Source: Sinotaia quadrata (Eukaryota; Mollusca; Gastropoda; Architaenioglossa; Viviparidae). Taken from it: a stretch of DNA of 64,000 nucleotides. Each line of letters opens with the position of its first letter. Position 1 is the first letter of the stretch. Below, one piece after another: positions 1 to 13,870 of the stretch. The position numbers and the translations under genes were made by a program. Location: assembly GCA_028829895.1 (NCBI GenBank), contig CM054181.1, forward strand, positions 106,922,860 through 106,986,859, read 5' to 3'. The notes below the pieces were generated by a model. The model ran no database searches. It saw only the letters and a program-made list of their open reading frames with translations, and was not told the origin of the DNA.

Positions 1-712
1 TGCTAGAACTCTCTCAAAACATCTCTTGTTGCCGACTTTTGACCTTTGACATACACATAAAACATTTCACAAATAGTTACTTCAGATTTGGTTCTGCTTT
101 ATTTTGTAGCTTAGGCTCGGCACTGATGGTTTGATATTCCAGTGACCTGGTTCTCCTTTCAAAACAAATAAAATTTCATTTATAATTCTCTCGTCGAAGT
201 GTGGCCAACTTGGTTAGAAATGTAAAAAATTAAGAAAACAATTCAAGTGACAATCTCCAGTTTATCGAAAAATACAGTGATTTAAAAAAAAACAGTTAAC
301 ACTTGTTGTTACATCAAACCCGATATCAACTCGTTGTTAACACGACAAACACCATTTTCTTTGGACGTTCTTCGATGACAGAACTATATCGTAGTGTAAT
401 GAAACTTGATTGCCGTAGTACTTTATTTATCATTGGGCCTATCACTCTAGATGCAGCGGGAATTCCCGCATAGAGTTTGCGCAAACTTTGGATGAAGGTT
501 TTAAATTAAACATTCTAAGTTTAGCAGTGGATCTATTCAATGCGAAAATGTATGTATGTGGAGGGAGGGGGGTCGGAGGATGGGAGTGTCATCGGCCGTT
601 AAATGCCTGAAATAACAATGACTCACTGATATTAGTATCCGCTAACAGGATCCTGGTTTCAAGGGCAGAGTCTAACCTCAATTTTCTCTGAAGTTAAATT
701 AATGTTAACAGC

Positions 713-810
713 CCTTTTTTGTTTTTTGTTGTTGTTGCTTTAGTTTTTTTGTTTGTTTGTTTTGGGGGTGTTTGTTTGTTTGTTTGTGTGTGTGTTGTTT
801 GTTTTTTTTA
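713..810 (+). repeat. T/G-rich low-complexity stretch (TTTG)n
   Basis: Runs of TTTG and GT units with poly-T. Confidence 0.85.
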
Positions 811-1026
811 AACAGTTCACGCATGATGTAGGCCTATTGCAAGCCGAAACAAAGCGTCAGTAGATTGCACCGGAAGTTATGAGTGCAACGAACATCCGTA
901 CGGGAAGAAGATTGGTTGAGTGTAGGCCTTGTGACGTATATAGGGCTTTCAAAGAAATCTAGAAGAATAAACGAATAGAAAATAAGCACAGTTTACGTAA
1001 TCGGCTGATTCTCAATGACTCTCTCT

Positions 1027-1028
1027 CA

Positions 1029-1081
<53 letters not shown>
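1027..1081 (+). repeat. (CA)n microsatellite
   Basis: About 27 CA units with one TA interruption. Confidence 0.95.
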
Positions 1082-1084
<3 letters not shown>

Positions 1085-1870
1085 CTTGTCTTCTAAAAAC
1101 ACTAAACATTATCTTAAAAGTTAGTTTTATTATCGATAAAATGAAGAGCTGCAACAAAAACAGCAAAAGAAACAAAGATATTAATAATAATAAAAGATTT
1201 TGTACCTCAAAATGTTTTGCGATTTACATAAGAAAAAATATCTAGTCACGTCATCAAGTATGTTTAAAGATATTACTTCTAGCTTCACTAAATGATTGTG
1301 TAAGCAAATCTATTCGATAATAGGATCAATAGAATTATAGCATATTTTAATTTTACAAATGATGCGATCAGACTATTTAATGAGTCTCTGTTAAAATAAA
1401 CAGAACTTTGTGTCCGTTACCAGTCAATCAATAGTACCGGGTAACAGAACTTGTGTGCCAACTGGAATGTGCTTAGTACCACCTGAATACATGTTACTTT
1501 AAAGGACTCCATTGCCTGGCTGCACGCTGATAAAGATGAGTCTCAAATGTGTATAAATACTGCCAACGAAATAAACTATGTCACTTAATAGATTTCCTTA
1601 GTGGCTTTAGTTTCGGGCACTATTTCAAAACAAATGATGCATATAACATTATGTGTGCAGAATTATTATTAAACATGCTTTTGCCGATAAAGTGTTATTA
1701 CTTATTATACACTTAGTTATGTATTTACATTATTATAGATACATATATATATACAAAACATTTGCATTTACACATATATATATTTACATAATTGCATCGA
1801 AATATATAATTGCATTATTACAATTACACATATATTTACATTAATACAGTTACAAATACATTTACATTAC

Positions 1871-1898
1871 AATTATTATTATTATTATTATTATTATT
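1871..1898 (+). repeat. (ATT)n microsatellite
   Basis: About nine perfect ATT units. Confidence 0.93.
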
Positions 1899-2184
1899 GC
1901 GGTTTAAATCGTAATCACTAGCTGACTTTTTAATATCTCGAGTTCTTTAAATAATATTTTTGTAATAAATATAAATTGTCATGAGATTTTTTTTAAATAC
2001 TTTCCTTGGTTGGCTTTCATACACCGCTGCAAAGTGTCTGCTGAGTTTACAGACAAGTCGAATTTCAAGATAATGGGAGAAGTTAATATATTGTATAATA
2101 TATTATTAAGTTACAGAAACAATGATAAAAAAAACTGCCTTTTTGATTTAAAAATACTGAACATAAGAGGTAATAGTACACTGA

Positions 2185-2312
2185 GCAAATATAATTATTT
2201 ATATATATAATATTTAAGCTATCAATGCATCAGTTATGCAATAGCAATCAAATGTAATTATTCATATATATAATATCAAAGTATCCGTTATGCAGTAGCA
2301 ATCAAATGTAAC
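2185..2312 (+). repeat. Two-copy tandem repeat, about 65-bp unit
   Basis: Two diverged copies of TTA(T)TTATATATATAATAT, CAGTTATGCA and ATAGCAATCAAATGTAA. Confidence 0.75.
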
Positions 2313-3677
2313 TTTTCAATCTCATTCTACGTCAGTAATAATTTATCGAGTTAAAAACAACTTCTGGAAATCCCATCTCTCTATGCTTTCTGATAAAGCA
2401 AAATTTCAATCACTAAGTACTGAATTTTTGTGACTCACCGCAGCTGCTAACGTTTCTTAGATGCGCGAAATGTGTGCGCACTCGATCAGGAGACCGTGAA
2501 CTTCCTGTCAGTATTTGACATTTGCGCTCGAAGCACTTGTCCTAATTGTTTCAATAGCAAAACTAAAATTTGAGCCAACTTGAATATTAAAGACAACGTT
2601 AACAACAGAAGAAATTGCGAACATTCGAACCACCAACTTTAAAACTGAACTGTTGTGGAGTGGCATGCCTTATTATTGACGTAAACATCTAAAAACAAAA
2701 ATATAGAACACAAACTGAAAGCTTAGTTCCATATATACACGACACGCTACAACAGTTGTGGGCCTTGACAGTACGAGGGGTAGCCTCCCCCAGAATTAAT
2801 TTATCTTTTGATTTCAGGGAGCAAATCACCGATAAATTCTGGTTAAAAAGTTTGTGAATGCACGCGTCCAAAGACTTAATACCAGAGGTTCCGGCGACTT
2901 TATGTCTTGTCGTAATATTTAGTCTACTGACCACGTGACTAGATAACCAACGGGGCCGGTCTGCGTACACATGCATTTTCGCGCCAAAATGTGCCAAATA
3001 TCTCAGAGTCCTTTTGTGGTTATGGAAACATGACATTCGAAAATGCTTTCCCAGACTGGAACTGGTAAAAAAAAAAAAAATAATAAAAAATTTAGTAACT
3101 GGACACACAGAAAAGTGTCGTATACGGTTAATCAGGTTTAATCCAATTCCATCATAGATAGTGTGAAGGATTTTTTTTTAAATGTGAAGATGACTTTAAT
3201 AAATGAGCAATTTATGTTAACTCAAATTAATATAATTTCATCTTCTTGTATACAGATGTCTAAGTGGTTAAGGAAATGCAAATCAAAAGATTTTTGGCCA
3301 TTCAACAATTTCCCCAACCAGATATTTAACCTAGATGCTTAGGTTCCAGAGTAAATGATGACCTGACATAATACTCTTTCTGGCAGTGCAAGACTTTTCG
3401 CATTAAAATTTCATGTGGCCCGACTTTCTTCCAATTATAAATACTTTCTTACATCACAAATGCCTGAGATTTTCTTCCAATTAAATATACGAGAAAATGC
3501 AAAATGTGAAGAAACGTAACAAGAATTTAATAATATAGGAAATTTTTTCTAACGATGGCAAACATTGAATGAGTTACGAATAAAATTTAGCACACAATAA
3601 AAACATACAGTATACCAAAATGAAGAACACTGCACACATTCTAACAATATTGAATATTCTAATATAATCAAGCTTCA

Positions 3678-3830
3678 TATCATAACTTCATTGTCTCTGG
3701 CGAATTGTCTTATAAAAGTTCATTGATACTGTTTGTTCCTTTTTGAAGAAAAAATCATAACTTCATAGTCTTTCGCGAATTGTCTTATAAAAGTTCGTTG
3801 ATACTGTTTGTCTCCCTTTTTTAAGAGAAA
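3678..3830 (+). repeat. Two-copy tandem repeat, 75-bp unit
   Basis: Two copies of ATCATAACTTCAT, CGAATTGTCTTATAAAAGTT and TTGATACTGTTTGT with few differences. Confidence 0.88.
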
Positions 3831-6800
3831 ATCAAGCAAATAGTTGCTTTCATTTAGTGTCTCTTACACAACATAACTTTCAAAAATAAATACCTTCTTC
3901 TATGTAAATTTATTGAATCAAACTATTAATATTTTACCATTGTAAGTGTAGGTAAGGCAAAGAACAATCATGAAACACGTTACATCACATAAAATAGAAC
4001 GAGAAGATAAGACACTCAAAACAAAGTACACGACCGTTCCATCTATAGTCTTTGTTACTGGTCAACAACGCTCAACAACTTTGGACGGGTTTTGCTTCAG
4101 TCCGTCAGTCAGTGCCGCAGACATCAGGGTAAGAAGATGGGGATGGAAAGTGTTACAAGAACAATGGAAGCAACCAATCGCAGAGAGAAGATGAAGAATG
4201 CCGCCATGCTCGTTTTCCAAAATTCAAATAAACTTGCAACTTTCATTCCAAATGGAGATCTGTCTGCTTCTAGCAAAGTCTCAGAGTAGAATACAGTTTT
4301 ATTGCAGCGAAGAGCTGCCCCTAATATTAAACCCTAAGTTGCACCCTAAATCGGTCTGATTGGTCAAGATTAGTACTCAGTCTTCGGTCATTGGTCAACT
4401 TGTAGATTCTACCAACTATGTCACAGTCTAGTAGGGACTTCTTGGCTTTCCTAGCATGGAATAAGCAAGCACAATTGGCATACAGAAACATCTATCACAG
4501 CCCAATGGATAGTTGGATGGATGGAAGAAGAAAGATGGATGGATCCTTTATCCGTTCAGTCAAACCAAAAGGATCAAAAACGTCATCTGTTATTAAAAAC
4601 TCATGAATTTTCCCCACACAATCTCATTCACTCTTTTTGGGAATAAAGCCTTTCTTAGGCTATTCATTTATACCAGATTTCGATCTATCTTCACACTTTA
4701 AACTGGGCCTATCCCGTTACACACCCGAGATGTGTCATCACACTGAGAAAAAGCACCCGTTATCCTTCTGTTTCCCCTATTTAAAGACTGGCCACCCTTA
4801 CCCTACGCACTAAATTACCACAGGACTTCCGAGTCCATTCTCCCTTTGAAGCACTCAGCCTTGTTGTCTATCCCCCATCTCTACACCTTCATTGATGTCA
4901 AGGCTATCTTATACATCTACTCATGTTTATTACAACTGGACCAATCGGATTCCTGCACATGCATCCGTTTGGCCCAGGTTCGTGGCCAAGGTTAGATTAC
5001 CTGAATAAAAATATACATTTAAATTAACTGATCAACTTCCGTACGACCTGTATTCCAACAAAACATCCAATTCGAGATCTACTGATGAATAACTACGTCA
5101 AACGTGTGTGTGTGCTTGCAGTAGACTTTCTCATACACCTCGTGTATCTAGATCTTATTCCTCCTGTCCTTATTCCTATTTTAATATATATTGATGTGAG
5201 GCTGGGCGAAGTTTTATGCCTTCGACTGACAATAACATCTGAGCTTGAAAGTTACCCGAATAAACCACAGACCTGTCCACACACAAACCTCCCTGCAGAA
5301 AGAAAAAAAACAGCTCTTCGTGGAAGTGACCAAGCACTCAGTAAAACATTGGACCTCACAGAATCCGGGGTAGGGGGATTCTGAAACCAAAATTCACAAC
5401 AACTAATTGATAGATTACAAAAGTAGCGAGAAGAGCCAGTGATCATGCTTTTAAATAATATCAGTATTTATTAGTATAATACTTTTGACACATAACTGGT
5501 TGGATCTTTCAAAACTGAAACTCTTTAAGAATTATCATTTTGACTGATATAGCCTTCACAAAGTTTTATTAGAAAACACAATACACAAATAAGATATACT
5601 GCTGAAGCCGTCAAGAGCGGTCAACTCTGAATGCAATCTAAGCATATAAACATCATGCGTCACCCATCAACGGTGCCCAGTTATGAGTGAATCTTTTGGA
5701 GCGTCTAAATTTGACACCGTTTAAGACGGAAATATGTGTCGCCACTGTCTCAGTACGGTTCACTGGATACATTGGCGTGGAGGACAAACAACTTTGAAAC
5801 TTTCGATAGAGAGATTGATGGATGGGTCATTAAAAAAAACACCCCAATGTAAGTAGGCAATAATTATTAAATTAATTATACTCTTTTTATGACTCCTTTC
5901 ACATTCGACCGTTCACACATTCACTACCTAGGGACGACAATGCCTATACAGTCTTTATTAGCTTTTTAAAACTTTCTTCTTTTTTTTTTGAAGATTTACG
6001 TATATTTAATGTGTACAGTAGGAATATTTAAAATAAATATCTTTTATTTATTTTGGAAGATCGCTCTTGCTTGTATTCGCTTAACTCTCGTTTTGATAAA
6101 CATGCATCTAAAGACTTTAAGGTTTGTTCATTCATTTTGAATTAATTACTTATGAAGTATGGTGATGCATTTTGAGTTCTTTGACTCTAGTGCAATTTTT
6201 TTCAACTATGTTGTGCTAAATATTTATCCAAATCACTTAAGTTTTGTTCATTCATATGAATTTATTGTTCTTTATCTGTGATACAATTGTGTATTCGCAA
6301 AACATGTGTTTGTCACTCACGATTTCATGTTTCTCTGATTCCTCTCAGACTTTGAAAAAGGACCTACAAAAATTAACGCTTGATGTTGGTATTTTTCTAA
6401 GCAGAGCCGCTCAGGTGTCATGACATTATCATAATATCATAATTAATGAGAAGAACAAATTTAATAAAACATGTAGATTTGATGAGGGGATTAAAGACAG
6501 CGACTATTGCTTTTGGAAAAAATTGTTATGTCAATGAGTGCGTGAGAAAAGTTCACACTGCATTTCGCCGAGCCAGGACACTGAATACAGCATTAGAAAG
6601 ACGCCTGATTTACTTCCCTTTACGTCCGTAGAAGCGTGTCTGTACTCGCGGGGTGCTTTACTTTTTCCCCTTGTGGTTGAAAAGGAAATACCAAAACGAA
6701 TACTGCAGCAAAAATAGGTTGGTATTTCAAGAATGTTTAGAACAAGTTCGCATGGCTTACATTTATAAAATAATTTCTTTCAATGATAAATCATTTCGTA

Positions 6801-7319
6801 AATTATTAACTGCTTCAATTTAAAGATCCGAGAATAAAAGCATCTTTAGGCGCCCAGAATTTTTTTTCATTCCACAACATAATTATTACATCTTAAAGGT
6901 ACAAGGCCCACGATACAGAATACATCTTTAGGATATTCAAATACATTATTAGACAAACAAAATCTAATCTTCACTGGAAACTGTCCATCAGAAATAGCAT
7001 GCAAATTCGAAAAGTAAACCTCCTAATCATATTCTCATATTGTTTTCTTTTTAAATTTCCGAACTGATATAGTGCTTGAGAATTACCTACCTCATGTATT
7101 AATGTATTATTACTTCCACACTTATGAAAACGTGTTCCAGTATATATTATTTTGTACCAAATTGAAATAAAATAGTTTTATTTTGAGTTTACTTTGAGCC
7201 AGAGGGATGACTAGCTATAGATCTATACTGCAGTTCAAAAAGGAACAATATGGCGTTATCTTGATAATGACTTATACAACACAATTTCACACTGTGCAAT
7301 ATCATGGTGATTAGTGCCT

Positions 7320-8160
7320 GTGACCTACACCCGGTTGCTGGTTATGATTATTATTAATTAATAACTCAACTAAATACAAATGATCGAGAATCTTAATTTA
7401 TAATAATTAATAATTCTCCCACAAGACTAACATGTCTCTCACTTGGTGGATTATAAGTGTGTCGTAAAACTTTTTTACTGTCGCGTAATATCTCCGTATG
7501 TGGAAACTTCTTACTGAAGGAGTAATAAAAAAATTGATTATATTTAACGAGCCCTCATCCACAGACTTCTAATCTAACATATATTTTAATAATATGTGCA
7601 GGAAAAAGTATAATTAATTGAACAATAACTGTATTAAATCAACAATCAAATATACATTATATACAAAATACAATTGAAAGAACTTGGCATTTGTATTCAA
7701 AACAATGTTCCGATCTGCCACTTATTTAGTTTTTATTCTAAAATTTACATCATCAGTCAGATTAATAAACAATCTAAATCTTGGATCTAATCTCAGAAAT
7801 AAGAACGGAGTTTATAAAGAGATAATAGTTATATACATGACCTTTTCATGACGTCAGCTGTCACTGGCTAATTTTCACATCCATGTCATTTCCCAACAGT
7901 GTTACAGAATCATTTTCAGCTTTGTTGGATAATGGGTACAATATGCTCTTCTAGGCACGTTACACAAACTGTTCCAGAATCTTGTGTGCACTCTCAAGCA
8001 TACTTTAGAGAATGCTCCAGAGCCTTCATGAATTCTCAAGACCAAACTCAAGGCCAATTTCCGCCACATTCGCCCTTGAACAGAATTCACAGACATCAGT
8101 TTACAGTAACATTTGCTAATAAGTTCAAACAAAATTGGATACTGTCATAGCCTATGCCCG
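7320..8160 (-). repeat. Unclassified interspersed repeat, copy A
   Basis: The left 0.37 kb matches the shared module of copies B, C and D (CTCACTTGGTGGAT, AATATCTCCGTATGTGGAAA, AACGAGCCCTCATCCAC and TAAATCAACAATCAAATAT). A further part (7960-8150) matches the middle of copy C (GTTACACAAACTGTTCCAGA, CTTGAACAGAATTCACAGA). A TGACGTCA palindrome sits at 7849. No coding sequence. Confidence 0.8.
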
Positions 8161-10114
8161 TTGCTTCCTATACCCAGTTTAAGATAGTACCCTATGATGT
8201 AACTGATGGGTGACTGACACACAGACAAACTTGGCTTCACATAAAGGGGAATAGATAGTTCAATAATCTGGCCCCCTGCTGTTTTCAGCCACATTTAACA
8301 TAGGACAATATATAAATACATACATTACAGAATGATAGACATAAACATGAAATGATAAGAATTTAACAACAAGATGAGCAAGAAAAATAAGAAGTTTATA
8401 AAACAATAATAGAATTTAAATAAAAGAAAAGTGAAGTTAAATTTGAGGGATACAGCCCAAGTGTGACTACATAAGAGCAGCTAAACTACTATGTCAATCC
8501 CCAAGAGGGTGAATGTTCAGTGTCTAATAATGAACTTCTAGCCTCTAAGTGTTCCTGCCCTTTTATAAATGGATCGCCAGGGTATGAGTCCTAATTGGAT
8601 TTCAATTCACCAACTTAAGTCGATATGATAGGATTCCACTTGATATCCCAACAATCCCGCCAGTTATTTCTCCTAAGAAAATTCCTCTTTATGGAAATCC
8701 TTTCCTAATATAACTGTCTCAGAAAATATCCTCCTCTAGGACAATTACTCTCACTCGGCTATTTGTGAATCTTTGATCAAGAAACCTAACTCATGTCAAA
8801 ACCCTCTTCATTTTCTGAGTGGTCTCCCTTTGTCTTTGTGCTAGTTGAACCCTCACTCAGTTTCAAATGCAAGAAGGGTGAACAGTCCCTGGAAATGAAA
8901 CCAGAAATTAAAACCAGGAACCTTGCAATATTTTGTATGCAGCTTTAAATACTTTATCTTATACATGATAATTCAAGTTTTAGCTAACTTCTGTAAAAAA
9001 TATTCATTAGTACAAAGTTAAAACTCCCTCCCTCAAACATGATAATTTGACAGCATATCACTTTCCTTAAAGGGTGGTTCATTACACACTGTGGAAGAAA
9101 TCAAATATTCCATCTATCATTCTTTTCTTAGTCAAGAGTTTTGACCATCTATTTCTTTTAAACTATTACATAGTTGCCGGATGTTCCCTTGCTCATGAAA
9201 TGGCTGGACTGGAAGTTGATATTTTAAGCTGCTCATGTATATTTATACTTTTTAACATATGGTTGTCATATTAGTTCCCTTATTCCCTACCTTGGGCTTT
9301 TATCCCACTTCAGTGCCATGAAGTCTGCTATTTGGCATTGTCTAGTGGTATAGTCCACCAGTGCAAAATTGTTTATAATTCTACAGTGGGGTTTTCCTGA
9401 CTGCGTATCTCCAAATGACCAGTACCTATGCAATATCCACCTTTTCGGAAGCCCTCTCTCCCTCTCTCTCTCTCTCGGCGAGTTAACTGACTGATTGTGA
9501 GAAAATGGACTTAGAAACATTTTGTGTATTTTACTAATGATATGTTATACTTGTGTTTTACGTAATGTATTATGTGAGTAGACTATTATTTCTACAAACT
9601 GTGAGGTATGATGCTTATATGTAGTACGCTAAATAGCCTACTTGACATCGTTTCTAGTGAACCTGTTCATAAAATTGATATGTTGTATTTATTAATCTGT
9701 GTGCGTGTATCAAGCTAATACTGTTGCAGGAAACTGTTAAGTTGAGACTTGAATGAAAGAAAGAATGGGGTTAAAAAGGAACAAACTGGAAACTTAGAGT
9801 TTGTTCTCAAATTATATTTTATAGGAAAAAAAGCAGCCTGAATCTCCTGATTACTGATTATAAACAGCTACAACCATGGCAGGCGAGGAGTATCTACCAT
9901 AGTGCTTAAGTGTAAGGAATACACTGGAAATTGCTACAATTGTTATTCTGCCTGAGGAAGCTAATACACTGAAGGAGGGCCTAGGTTAACCTCGAGAGAT
10001 TAGCTGCAAATCAGTATTCTACGATGTGAGAGGGAATCATGTGGACTTGACAGTAATGACATAAACAATAAACTTGTGACTTTTTTTTACAAAAATGCAC
10101 TCAAAAAGACTATT
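8161..10114 (+). other. Intergenic
   Basis: AT-rich, with a (CT)n microsatellite at 9452-9477. No gene or mobile element recognised. Confidence 0.6.
9452..9477 (+). repeat. (CT)n microsatellite
   Basis: About 13 CT units with one CC interruption. Confidence 0.9.
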
Positions 10115-10690
10115 GAGGTTATGTACAATTTATTATTGCTTATTTCTAATAACTCCATTTCTGTTTTCTTATAAGAACTGTCCTGTGATTTGTATTGACA
10201 CTAATCCTTTGAATTGTGTTTTAGGATTTAAGACTGTATAGGTGTTAAAATTATTTGAACATGGTTTCATGGAAATATTGATGTCAAGTAGTCACGTTCA
10301 TTTAATTTGTTACACGAATATTTGATTTTTTATTTAATAAATTTATTGTTAAATTTATTGACCTTTTTACACATATTCATAATTAATCTTATGTTTAAGA
10401 AAGTAGGTGGATGGATGGCTCACTAAATACAGATTACAATACGGATTTATCTTCTCCTTTAGTAAGATGTTTTCCACCTACAGAAATATTGTGTGACGGT
10501 AAATGTTTGTCTGAGAAAATGTTTACAGCGCCCGCATATCCGCTAAGTGAAAGAGACGAGTGGTGTCGCTAGAGAATTATTAATAACATAAATTAAGATT
10601 CTCATCACTTGTAATTAGTTATGGATGATTAATTAATTTATTATAATAATAAATATTAACTAGGTGGCGTTGGCGTCACATCCACCATTT
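10115..10690 (+). repeat. Unclassified interspersed repeat, copy B
   Basis: About 575 bp matching copy D (58720-59310) over its full length. It ends TAACTAGGTGGCGTTGGCGT (10657-10676), the reverse complement of the start of copy C. It lies directly against the hAT remnant that follows. Confidence 0.9.
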
Positions 10691-10714
10691 TGCATTACTG
10701 ACTGTAAGACATAT

Positions 10715-11476
10715 TTGAATCCGTGAATTCCATCAACCTGGCGCTTCAAGGAAAAGAGATCACAATGCTCCTTTTGTCAAGAAAAATTGACAGCTTTTCA
10801 AAATGAAGCTCGAACTCTGACATGCAAAGTTAGAGAAGAACTTTGCCCCATTTCCACAACTGGACACATATGTTGATGAAAATGAGCTTAACGACGATGA
10901 CGATATGCTTGAGGTGGTGAAACAACATGTATCAATTCTTAACGAAGAAATTTCTCATTATTTTCCTGACCTACAAGAATTTTTAAAATATGTTCTCTTC
11001 AGAGGACAATTCGATTCAAGAACAGTTTATTGATTTGATAAATTATCAGTGAAATGTGTTGTAGTGATTTTTGGATTGAAATGGCACAGTCCTATCCCGA
11101 TGTTGCAAAGATGGCTCTAAGAGTGATGATTCCATTTACAACAGCCTATGAATGTGAGACGGCTTTCTCCACACTACTTGCTAACAAAACAAAATCCAGA
11201 CGCGACAAATGACATCAGAGTTGCATTGGCCAAAATAAAGCCAAACACAGAAGAACTAATTCGGGCAAAGCAGATGCATCCATCCCATTGAAATTTACTA
11301 AGATTTGCAATTTTACTGAATAAATAACTGTTTGGGAGGGGGAATGTTTCATTAACAGTAGTCTATATGTTAATTGTAGTTAATTTAATTTGTAAATTTT
11401 AAAAGGGTCCGCGAGCCATCAAAAAAATTCTAAGAGACTGCCACGCAAGAAATCCTAAAAAGTTTGAAAACCACTG
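10715..11476 (+). pseudogene. hAT-family transposon remnant (ZBED5/SCAND3-like type)
   Basis: The + strand codes in broken frames INLALQGKEITMLL, FPQLDTYVDENELNDDDDML, ISHYFPDLQEFL, then the hAT C-terminal segment YPDVAKMALRVMIPFTTAYE plus CETAFSTLLANK, and NDIRVALAKIKPNTEELI with a final PSH then stop, the usual end of this subgroup. Stops and frameshifts show it is dead. The 3' end AAAGTTTGAAAACCACTG (11459-11476) is a classic hAT terminal repeat (CAGTGGTTTTCAAAC on the other strand), followed by a possible 8-bp target GTATAGAT. The 5' part is missing. Confidence 0.85.
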
Positions 11477-11484
11477 GTATAGAT

Positions 11485-13220
11485 AGCATTATAATCCACT
11501 GAGCGATCGCGAACCTGTCCTCACTAAGTAAATAAACATGACGTAAAATTATTTTCGAAAAACTAAGAAATTACGTCATTTAAAAAAAGTACAGTTCGCT
11601 TGGTTGGCTCAACTAACAAAAGAAAGCAGAAAAAAAGCAGACAAGATGAGAGGATTGGTGTGTAAGGTAAACCTAGGGCTCCTGGGACTTAGGACCGATA
11701 GTTAGGATGGTGTGCAAACTGGAGTAGAAATACACAGAATAAGTGAAATACTTTTTATTAACTAGTATCTCGTTGCTCTTAACTGTATTTTAAGGTACAT
11801 CGTTACAGTTATGTGATTTACCCACCGAGGCAGTTGAGAGTTTGCCAAACTGGTGCGACCATTTTTCACCCCCTTCCGCCAGCCCTCCCGCCCTCCATCT
11901 CGGAACGTAATGTGAGTGGAGCACTCCAGATCAGATAACGTTTGATGACGAAATGATCAACGCAAGCTCCAGTGGTGACGTTAGACTGCTATCGATCCCC
12001 ACCAACCCCTAGTTATGCGAGTGTACCTCTTGCCAGTCGGAAATGACACAACTACTTTTTTGACTGATTAGTACAAAAATATCATTTACTCATCTCGGTA
12101 TGTGTACTGTTGTCTTAACAAATGTTGTCGGACATCAGCACGGAGCTTGTGCTCACTGTTTTTTTTATTATGTTAGACACTGTAGGAACATGATTGTGCA
12201 ATTGATGCTATTACAAGCTATGCCCAAATGTTACGTGCAGTTATGAGCTGGAATGTTTCTACTGTGACACTGCTATGCAAATGTAGATTAGCTTCTGATT
12301 TGTCAAGTTATGGTGTGAAATCAATCACATCGATTTAGTATTGTGTTTCTAGTTAAGCTTGAGGTGCCATTAGAGTGAGTGTAGCATATAACATCAATAT
12401 CTACAATCCTTTTTAACTAGTCTAGTCATGATGGTAATGCAGTTATCTCCCTTGGGAATTACTAACTACTAAATTGATTGTACTAACCAAATTCTTTAAT
12501 AACAAAATACAATTTTAACTTTATAATGACAAGTCTATAGAATTACAGGAAAAGACTGGAAATTATTGCATAAAGTTTTAAAATCTACTAAAACTAATTG
12601 TTAAAATTATATTATTTTTGTTTCACCCTATATCGTTTATTTTTAATATCTTTAAGTAATACAAATGAATGTTTTGAAATTGTTATCCCTTTTGGAAAAT
12701 TGTTATGTATTTTTAACAAGCCGTTGTAGCACGGCTTTCAAATACATTTGAAACTAAGCATGATATCTCTTTTGCACCCGGTAGTCGGGTTGAATCTCGA
12801 GAAAGGAGAACTTGAGCATTTAAGAAAATATCTAATAACTCCAGCCGTTATTTTCTCTGGTAAGGTACTTTATCCTGATAATGAACACTTATCCAATTGG
12901 TTAACTCTTTTCCCAGGGACACATTGGAATTAATGCTGTTTATATTAAAATGTTTTTTTTCTAAATTTGTGCTTTTTCAGGACTAATTAATTTGAGGAGA
13001 ACTGAGCAATTGCCACCCTATTTGGGAATTACACTTAAAAATATTAGACATATTTATGACTAACGCAGACATCCAAAACCCTTCAATTATACAGAACACA
13101 CACACACATAAAGTGTTTTCCTTAAATGGGAAGAAGTTTTAAGATGCCATGTCCTCCTTACTTCTATCTTTAATTGCTTCACATTCTATACAAGGGTCTG
13201 GAGGGGTGCATGTATATTGC
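11485..13220 (+). other. Intergenic
   Basis: Mixed composition. 11.81-12.05 kb is less AT-rich and contains CCCCCTTCCGCCAGCCCTCC. No gene recognised. Confidence 0.55.
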
Positions 13221-13226
13221 GTTTTT

Positions 13227-13870
13227 ATGTTAATTTCAGGAAGGGCTGTTTTGCATTAATTTGACAAAGAGTGTTGAGTTTTTGTTAATTAGAGAAAGGT
13301 TGTTCTGCTTTTGGGATAATTTGAGTAAGACTGTTGTATTATTTGTTAATTCGAGTAAGATTGATGTGTTTGAGGGATAGTTTGAAAAATATTGTTATGT
13401 AATTTTTAATTTGAGTTACATCATTGCTATGTTAATATGAGTAAGGTTGTTTTGCTAGTGGTTAATTTGAGTAAGGTTGTTAAATTGTGTAAAGTTCTGT
13501 GCATTTTGTTTCGTAAAATTCTTGTATGTTTAATTAATTGGAGTAAAGTTGATTTGTGTTTTGTTAAGTAGAGTAAGGATGATTTGTGTTTTGTTCAATA
13601 GAGTAAGACTGATTTGTGTTTTGTTAAGTAGAGTAAGGTTGATTTGTGTTTTGTTAAGTAGGGTAAGGATGATTTGTGTTTTGTTCAATAGAGTAAGACT
13701 GATTTGTGCTTTGTTAAGTAGAGTAAGGTTGATTTGTGTTTAGTTAATTGGAGTAAAGTTGATTTGTGTTTTGTCAAGTAGAATAAGTTTGCTGTATTTT
13801 GTGTTAAACATAGTAGGACTTTTAAATTTTGTGTTAAGTGAAGTAATTATGCTGAGTTTATTGTTAATTT
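13227..13870 (+). repeat. Minisatellite, 30-bp core unit
   Basis: The core (13546-13785) has eight copies of GATTTGTGTTTTGTTAAGTA plus GAGTAAGGTT, exactly 30 bp each. Both flanks are older, diverged copies with TTAATTTGAGTAAGGTTGTT. Because 30 is a multiple of three, the core leaves an open frame of ten-residue repeats (13549-13743), which I read as a by-product and not a gene. Confidence 0.9.

Larger units (their letters stand above)
1..7310 (+). other. Intergenic stretch, left end of window
   Basis: AT-rich with CpG at moderate frequency. Contains simple repeats (listed), a two-copy 75-bp repeat at 3678-3830 and a perfect ETS-type ACCGGAAGT at 869-877. No gene recognised. An open frame at 2689-3108 on the - strand has no recognisable similarity. 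Confidence 0.6.

Noticed and set aside
2689..3108. Open frame of 139 codons on the - strand
   Set aside because: No recognisable domain, a poly-F start from a poly-A run, and a length within chance for this window.
13549..13743. Open frame coding ten-residue repeats (ICVLLSRVRM-like)
   Set aside because: Entirely explained by a 30-bp minisatellite whose unit is a multiple of three; flanking diverged copies break the frame.
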